A stretch of 64,000 nucleotides of DNA, taken from NCBI RefSeq assembly GCF_001422485.1, contig NZ_LMNF01000003.1:163443-227442 (forward strand). The letters run 5' to 3'. This DNA is from Agreia sp. Leaf283 (GTDB taxonomy: Bacteria > Actinomycetota > Actinomycetes > Actinomycetales > Microbacteriaceae). The notes under the pieces are model-generated. The model did no database searches and had not been told where the DNA came from. It saw nothing but the letters and a program-made list of their open reading frames with translations. The position numbers and the translations under genes were made by a program. Of this stretch, positions 59,617 to 64,000 are shown one piece after another. Position 1 is the stretch's first letter. The number at the start of each line of letters is the position of its first letter.

Positions 59617-60434
59617 CGTTTGGCTCCCTCGGAGAGTTCGACCCGGATCTGCTCGGCCAGCACGCCGCTCACGGCGAGCCGCCAATCGGCCGCGCCGTGC
59701 GCATCCGTGAACCAGCTGTCGATGCCTTCGATCGCCGCGTGCAGCTCGGATGCCGTGGGCAGGGCGGCGAAGCGCAGCTGCTCCGGTCGCACGGTGGCCG
59801 CCGAGACAGTGAGCACGAAATTGCTGTCGACGGGGTCGAGGCGGCCGATGACGACCGCGCCGCTGCGGCCGAGCGCCGAGAGGGCGATCTTGCGATACGC
59901 GGTGACGGAGTCGAGCGATCGGGCGGGAACGTGCAGCGATCGCAGCACGTCGCCGGGCTCCAGCGCGGTCGTGGTGTTGCCTGTGACGAGTTCGCTCACC
60001 GGAACGCGCTGGTCGCTGCCGTCGGCCTTCCAGATGAGCGCCTGCGCGTCGAGCGCGCTGAAGAGCGAGGTCATGGGACCGGCCGGCAGGGCCGTGCAGA
60101 TGTTGCCGCCGATGGTGGCGACGTTCCAGACCTTGAACGAGCCGAACAGGGCCGTGCAGCACTGGCGGAAGAGCGGATGCGCCTGCCATCCGTGGTCGTC
60201 GGGCAGCGTGGAGAGCTGGGTCAGCGTCGTGGTCGCAGCGACCTCGAGCCCCTCGTCGGTGACCATGAACGGCTGCCACTCGAAGGTCTGCAGATCGACG
60301 AGGGTGTGGATGCTCGGGTTCGGCTCGGCGAACAGCACGCTTCCCCCCGCGAGCGGGACGGCTCCGCCGCCGAGGCTGCTGAGATCGGTGCGTGTTCGAG
60401 CGGGAATGACCCGGGTCACGGTGTTGAGGTCCAT
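59613..60434 (-). CDS. xanthine dehydrogenase FAD-binding subunit (CoxM-like)
   Basis: A 273-residue FAD-binding protein. The flavin motifs are VPLAGGSVLFAE and NVATIGGNICTALPAGP, with a CO_deh_flav_C-like C-terminal domain from about 165. It passes electrons from the iron-sulfur clusters of the following subunit to NAD. AGGAGAC stands before the ATG. Upstream is a palindrome ACACATGTGT (60488-60497) that could be an operator. Confidence 0.9.
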   Translation of the reverse strand: MDLNTVTRVIPARTRTDLSSLGGGAVPLAGGSVLFAEPNPSIHTLVDLQTFEWQPFMVTDEGLEVAATTTLTQLSTLPDDHGWQAHPLFRQCCTALFGSFKVWNVATIGGNICTALPAGPMTSLFSALDAQALIWKADGSDQRVPVSELVTGNTTTALEPGDVLRSLHVPARSLDSVTAYRKIALSALGRSGAVVIGRLDPVDSNFVLTVSAATVRPEQLRFAALPTASELHAAIEGIDSWFTDAHGAADWRLAVSGVLAEQIRVELSEGAKR

Positions 60435-60521
60435 GTACGTCTCCTCGTACCGAAGGATTGCTGTGGTGCTGTCCTCCAGTACACCTCACACATGTGTCGA
60501 GCGTGTAAACCGCGCCGGAGT

Positions 60522-61991
60522 TCATGCCCGCCTGCGTTTCACGGCATGGGCTGCGCCTGCGCTGAGAGAGGGGTTGTGCCGCACGGCACCGGAGAATCGC
60601 AATCGCCGAGGCCGTTGTCGTGGATCGGCCGATCGAGGGGGAGTGAGCCAGTACCGGTTCTCGTACCGGTCGTCGGCGGAGGACGCGTCTCGGTGGATCC
60701 TCCACCCGTTCGAGTGCAGGAGCAGATGGTGGTGTTTGCAGAGAAGCACACCGTCGTGGATGTCGGTCTTCCCTCCTGTATGCCAGTGCTCGATGTGGTG
60801 AATCTCGCAGAACGATGGCGGTTTCTCGCAACCGGGCCATACGCATCCGCCCTGGACCGCGTTCAGAGCGAGGCGTTGAGCAGGCTGAAAAAGTCGATGT
60901 TCGCGACCGAGATCGAGGGGTGATCCGTCGGCGGAGATGACGACGGGCTGGTAGCCCGTGTCGCAGACCAGTCGATCGACCGTCTTCATGGTGACGGCAA
61001 TGCCGGTGCCCTCGATGAACGCGATGCCATCGCCATCGGGCCTGGTCAATTCGGAGGCGGTGACGACGATCTGGACTGCGGGGCGCTTCTTCGCGAGAAC
61101 AGCGCCGTGCTCCACGGCTGCTCCGGCCCTGACGAGCGCGACAAGCGCGCCGGCGGTGAGCTGCTCGATTGTGCGCGGGTCGTCTTGCACCAGTTGCGAC
61201 TGGGCCATGGCTTTCTTGTCGGCGAGACGCGGACCACCGATCCGTGGCCCGAGGAGGAGGTCGAGGGCGCTCTTGACGAACGTTCCGTCTTCGGGGGCGA
61301 AGACGGCGCTGAGGTGCACCATGCCTTCGCGGTCGCGCCAGACCTTCGCCTGTTGCCGTGTGTACTGCTCGTTCTCCCTCTCGGCCACTCCTTCACGGTC
61401 GATAAGGGCACGGGCCGCACGGGAGTCTCGGTAGACGGTTTCTGGCAGGTCTTCGGGATGAAGAAACGACAGAACCTGTTGCGCGGCGGCCGCGAGGTCT
61501 GCAGCCGACACCTGCGCGGTCGGCTCTCCCAGGCCCGAGTGGAGCGCTTCGAATCGATCAGGCGTTATCTCGCCGGCGATCATTCGAGCGCTGATCGCGG
61601 CATGCCACGGCGGCGTGACCGGCGAGTCATCAGACGCGTCGGAAGCCTCGTTCGGTCGTGGAAGAGGAACCGCCTGCATGATCGATCTGCCGAGCCCGTC
61701 GAGCTTCTTCGCCTCTGACCTCGAGCATCCGGTGAGCAGGGCGATCATGTTCTGCGGATTGACGTGCCCCTCGGCCTTCGCCATGCCTGCGGGCCCGAGT
61801 TCGCGACGTGAACGCTGATGGATCTCCGCTGCTCCCAGCGCGAGAACCCGGTCGGTTGCATTCTTCACCACCGAGGCAAGACGCATGAGAGTTTTCAGCT
61901 CGTCGCCGGACGCGCCCGAGAGGTTCACGGAAGCGCACATGGTCGAAAGCCGAGTCTCAAGGGCTCGCAGTTCATCGAATACGGCTTCCAT
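60522..61991 (-). CDS. DUF222 / HNH endonuclease domain protein (13E12-like)
   Basis: A 489-residue protein. The N-terminal DUF222 domain is mainly helical (residues about 1-330, QPAKVWRD-like QQAKVWRDREGMVHL). The C-terminal HNH nuclease has CVWPGCEKPPSFCEIHH, HWHTGGKTDIHDGVLLC and KHHHLLLHSNGW. This family is frequent and repetitive in actinobacteria (13E12 in mycobacteria). A LexA-like site lies 30 bases upstream of the start. The frame is intact, so this is not a remnant copy. Confidence 0.93.
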   Translation of the reverse strand: MEAVFDELRALETRLSTMCASVNLSGASGDELKTLMRLASVVKNATDRVLALGAAEIHQRSRRELGPAGMAKAEGHVNPQNMIALLTGCSRSEAKKLDGLGRSIMQAVPLPRPNEASDASDDSPVTPPWHAAISARMIAGEITPDRFEALHSGLGEPTAQVSAADLAAAAQQVLSFLHPEDLPETVYRDSRAARALIDREGVAERENEQYTRQQAKVWRDREGMVHLSAVFAPEDGTFVKSALDLLLGPRIGGPRLADKKAMAQSQLVQDDPRTIEQLTAGALVALVRAGAAVEHGAVLAKKRPAVQIVVTASELTRPDGDGIAFIEGTGIAVTMKTVDRLVCDTGYQPVVISADGSPLDLGREHRLFQPAQRLALNAVQGGCVWPGCEKPPSFCEIHHIEHWHTGGKTDIHDGVLLCKHHHLLLHSNGWRIHRDASSADDRYENRYWLTPPRSADPRQRPRRLRFSGAVRHNPSLSAGAAHAVKRRRA

Positions 61992-62020
61992 GAGTATAGA
62001 CTACCATTCGACTATTAATA

Positions 62021-62032
62021 GAACAAGTGTTC
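62021..62032. promoter_or_regulatory. LexA (SOS) box upstream of the DUF222-HNH gene
   Basis: GAACAAGTGTTC matches the Gram-positive LexA consensus GAACRNRYGTTY fully and is a near-palindrome. It lies 30 bases before the ATG of the minus-strand DUF222-HNH gene, over its probable promoter, and about 80 bases before the plus-strand gene at 62113. DNA-damage induction is inferred; related mycobacterial 13E12 genes are known LexA targets. Confidence 0.7.
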
Positions 62033-62112
62033 GATGCGTCGAATTGCGTGACGTAGCTCGTGTGGTTGGCCAACTCTCTGATCGCACCCCGGCGGCTCAG
62101 TACCATGAGCGG

Positions 62113-62532
62113 ATGATTGCTCTCGCCTTAACAGCACGAGCGCTCAGAGTGTTTCAGGCCATGTGGGTGATCGGGTTCCTCGTTGGAACGACCACTCACA
62201 CGGCGGATCTGATCATGGGCGGAGTGGACGCCTACAGCGGCTTCCCTCTGGGCGTCCGGCTGTTCTGGGTGACACTGACGATCCTGGATCCGGCCACCGC
62301 TCTGCTGATCATCTGTCGACGACGCTCCGGCGTCGTGCTCGGAAACGCCGTGATCATCGCCGACATCGCCGTGAACTGGACCGTCTTCGCTGTCGTCGGC
62401 GGACTCTCCTACTTCGGCGTCATCAGTCAAAGCCTGTTCGCGGTGCTCATCGTCGTCACGGCTCGCCCCCTGTGGAGATGGTTCGGGCCATCTTCTTCAC
62501 GACAACGCGCCGACACGAACAAGGTGGCCTGA
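62113..62532 (+). CDS. small membrane protein of unknown function
   Basis: A 139-residue protein with about four membrane segments (VFQAMWVIGFLVGTTTHTA, LFWVTLTILDPATALLII, VIIADIAVNWTVFAVVG and ISQSLFAVLIVVTA). The C-terminus is Ser/Arg-rich. I do not recognise a family. The ATG at 62113 has GAGCGG before it. It is divergent from the DUF222-HNH gene, so the LexA site may also affect it. Confidence 0.6.
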   Translation: MIALALTARALRVFQAMWVIGFLVGTTTHTADLIMGGVDAYSGFPLGVRLFWVTLTILDPATALLIICRRRSGVVLGNAVIIADIAVNWTVFAVVGGLSYFGVISQSLFAVLIVVTARPLWRWFGPSSSRQRADTNKVA

Positions 62533-62571
62533 GCACCCACGATCGTGACGCGGGCGACCAGCGCCCGGGAG

Positions 62572-63081
62572 TCACCCGAGCGCGGCCACCCACTCCGTCG
62601 AGCCGTCGGTGAATCCCTGTTCCTTCCAGATCGGAACGCGCGCCTTGATCTCGTCGACCAGCTCGGCACATGCGGCGAAAGCCGTGCCCCGGTGCGCCGA
62701 GGCGACGGCGCACGCGAGAGCGACGTCGGTGATCGCGAGGTCGCCCACCCGATGGGCCGCGGCGATGGTCGTTCCCGGATGCGCGAGGGCGACCTCGGCG
62801 ACGACCTCGCGCAGAACGGCGTCGGCCGTCGGATGCGCGGAGTACCGCAGCCAGGTGACGCCCTTGCCCTCGTCGTGGTCGCGCACCACGCCGGCGAACG
62901 TCACGACGGCACCCGCGTGATCGTTCTCGACCGCGGCCACGCACTCGTCGACCGACACGACCTCATCGGTGACGCGGGCGAACGCGACGACCGCCGGCGC
63001 GGACTCGCCGAAGGCGGCAGCCGCAGCGGCAGCGGCAGCCGCAGACGAAGCCGAAGCAGCCCCCACAGACTCAGCGCTCAT
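62572..63081 (-). CDS. moaE: molybdopterin synthase catalytic subunit
   Basis: A 169-residue MoaE. The core has GAVVTFAGVVRDHDEGK, YSAHPTADAVLREV, AAAHRVGDLAI, AHRGTAFAACAELVDEIK and the catalytic-lysine motif PIWKEQG. The first 25 residues include a run of ten alanines and are not part of the enzyme fold. It makes molybdopterin with MoaD. The gene overlaps mogA by 11 bases. Confidence 0.94.
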   Translation of the reverse strand: MSAESVGAASASSAAAAAAAAAAFGESAPAVVAFARVTDEVVSVDECVAAVENDHAGAVVTFAGVVRDHDEGKGVTWLRYSAHPTADAVLREVVAEVALAHPGTTIAAAHRVGDLAITDVALACAVASAHRGTAFAACAELVDEIKARVPIWKEQGFTDGSTEWVAALG

Positions 63082-63592
63082 GATCTCCTCCGTGCAGCTG
63101 ATCGATCACATGGTCGAGCAGGTCGTCCAGAACGGCCAGTCCGTCTTTCACGCCCCCCGTCGACCCCGGCAGGTTGACGACGAACGTCGTTCCACGGGCG
63201 ATGCCCGCGTGCCCTCTCGACAAGGCAGCGAGGGGCGTCGACGCGGAACCTCGCAGGCGGATCGCCTCCATGACCCCCGGCAGCTCGCGATCGAGCAGCG
63301 GGAGTGTGGCCTCGGGCGTGCGATCGCTCGGGTTCACGCCCGTTCCGCCCGTCGTCACGACGAGATCGACACCTGACGCGACGGCATCCTGGAGCGCGGC
63401 GGCGACCTCCTCGCCATCCGGAACCACCTGCACCAAGGGCTCTGCCCACCCGCGACTGCGCAGCCACTCGGCGATCACAGGGCCGGTGCGGTCGTCGTAG
63501 ACGCCCGTCGCGGCCCGCGTCGAGGCCACGATGACACAGGCTGTGCGCGTGCGATCGCTGCTGCTGTCGGATTCGCCTGCGTCGACCGTCAT
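63071..63592 (-). CDS. MogA/MoaB-family molybdenum cofactor protein
   Basis: A 173-residue protein of the MogA/MoaB type. The central motif is [20 protein letters not shown] and the MPT-binding loop is [13 protein letters not shown]. It adenylylates molybdopterin in the cofactor route serving the xanthine dehydrogenase. The ATG at 63592 overlaps the moaC stop by four bases. MogA and MoaB cannot be separated here by sequence alone. Confidence 0.9.
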   Translation of the reverse strand: MTVDAGESDSSSDRTRTACVIVASTRAATGVYDDRTGPVIAEWLRSRGWAEPLVQVVPDGEEVAAALQDAVASGVDLVVTTGGTGVNPSDRTPEATLPLLDRELPGVMEAIRLRGSASTPLAALSRGHAGIARGTTFVVNLPGSTGGVKDGLAVLDDLLDHVIDQLHGGDHER

Positions 63593-64000
63593 TCGGCGAC
63601 CCAGTCGCCCGACTTGCCGCCGGACTTCGCCGTGACGTGGATGTCGGTGATCACCACGTGCTTGTCGACCGCCTTGATCATGTCGTAGAGGGTCAGGGCG
63701 GCCACGGAGGCCGCGGTGAGCGCCTCCATCTCGACCCCCGTCACGCCGCGCGTCTTCACGGTGGCCGTGATCACGATGCGGTCGTCGTGGGGTGCGAAGT
63801 CGATCGTGGCGCCCGACAGGGGCAGCGGATGGCATAGCGGGATGAGCGACGACGTCTGCTTGGCCGCCATGATCCCCGCGACCCGCGACACCGCGAGCGC
63901 CTCGCCCTTCGGCAGTTCGCCCGCGAGCAGGAGCTCGAGCACATCGGGGCGGGTGATGACCGTGGCGACGGCGCTCGCGCGCCTCGACGTCTCGGCCTTG
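63589..64000 (-). CDS. moaC: cyclic pyranopterin monophosphate synthase, 5' end outside window
   Basis: The gene runs off the right edge. The frame is open to position 64000, and the residues before the first internal Met ([19 protein letters not shown]) are conserved MoaC sequence, so that Met is not the start. [14 protein letters not shown] and [20 protein letters not shown] are catalytic-site motifs, and IKAVDK is the C-terminal lysine region. It makes the first pyranopterin intermediate with MoaA. The visible part lacks only about the first 20 residues. Confidence 0.94.
   Translation of the reverse strand, partial: KAETSRRASAVATVITRPDVLELLLAGELPKGEALAVSRVAGIMAAKQTSSLIPLCHPLPLSGATIDFAPHDDRIVITATVKTRGVTGVEMEALTAASVAALTLYDMIKAVDKHVVITDIHVTAKSGGKSGDWVAE

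Noticed and set aside
63589-63942. A complete 117-residue moaC starting at 63942
   Set aside because: Conserved MoaC residues continue upstream to the window edge, so the gene is only truncated by the window.
1-64000. tRNA, rRNA or riboswitch
   Set aside because: No intergenic stretch read by eye showed a cloverleaf-like or known riboswitch core; a covariance-model search was not possible.

Overview
The window is high-GC DNA with GTG starts, four-base ATGA/GTGA gene overlaps, possible leaderless starts and actinobacterial families (DUF222-HNH, DUF4407, YtrA-type GntR, F420-type luciferase-like oxidoreductase). It looks like the chromosome of an actinobacterium, most likely of the Microbacteriaceae type; the species cannot be named from the sequence. 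No rRNA, tRNA, CRISPR array, phage or insertion sequence was seen. Housekeeping genes (rpmF, rnc, mutM, moaC/mogA/moaE) sit among a dense set of nitrogen-scavenging catabolic genes.

Layout. 0.2-10.3 kb: a MocR regulator divergent from an operon with beta-ureidopropionase, dihydropyrimidinase/hydantoinase, an F420-type oxidoreductase, an NMT1/THI5-type ABC transporter and a class III aminotransferase, read as reductive pyrimidine or hydantoin use ending at beta-alanine. 10.3-19.2 kb: a LysR regulator, a YtrA-type GntR/ABC module with a clear operator, the DUF177-rpmF-rnc-mutM housekeeping run, a ParDE toxin-antitoxin pair, a DUF4407 protein and a DUF1275 membrane protein. 19.3-22 kb: a formamidase-like protein and an AtzH-like/amidase fusion. 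22-33 kb: purine-ring breakdown: ureidoglycine-glyoxylate aminotransferase, allantoate amidohydrolase, RpiR regulator, nucleoside hydrolase, MocA-like protein, OHCU decarboxylase, hydroxyisourate hydrolase, guanine deaminase, urate oxidase and allantoinase. Xanthine dehydrogenase (56.8-60.4 kb), XdhC (50.7 kb) and molybdenum cofactor genes (62.6-64 kb) complete a near-continuous route from guanine to ureidoglycine.

36-53 kb is the least understood part: two creatininase-family proteins, a glycolate-oxidase-like flavoprotein, a complete NMT1/THI5-type transporter plus a second paralogous binding protein, four amidohydrolases (one lacking expected metal ligands), a RutB-like cysteine hydrolase, a cupin protein, a phthalate-dioxygenase-reductase-like protein with no oxygenase, and a FadR-type regulator with a perfect palindromic operator. 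This looks like an import and ring-opening pathway for an N-heterocycle whose substrate cannot be deduced. 53.2-56.7 kb holds an SDR, an IlvD/Edd dehydratase and a zinc alcohol dehydrogenase, probably for sugar-acid use.

Regulation. Upstream regions of the pyrimidine operon, pucG, allB and the 42.5 kb divergent pair share GTnAC-n6-RWWWC sequences resembling GlnR boxes, and three of them also share GAAATGTTC. This suggests common nitrogen control. Several intergenic regions carry palindromic repeat elements of about 60 bp from at least three families, plus a 22-bp repeat with the core gttccctgagcctgtcgaag.
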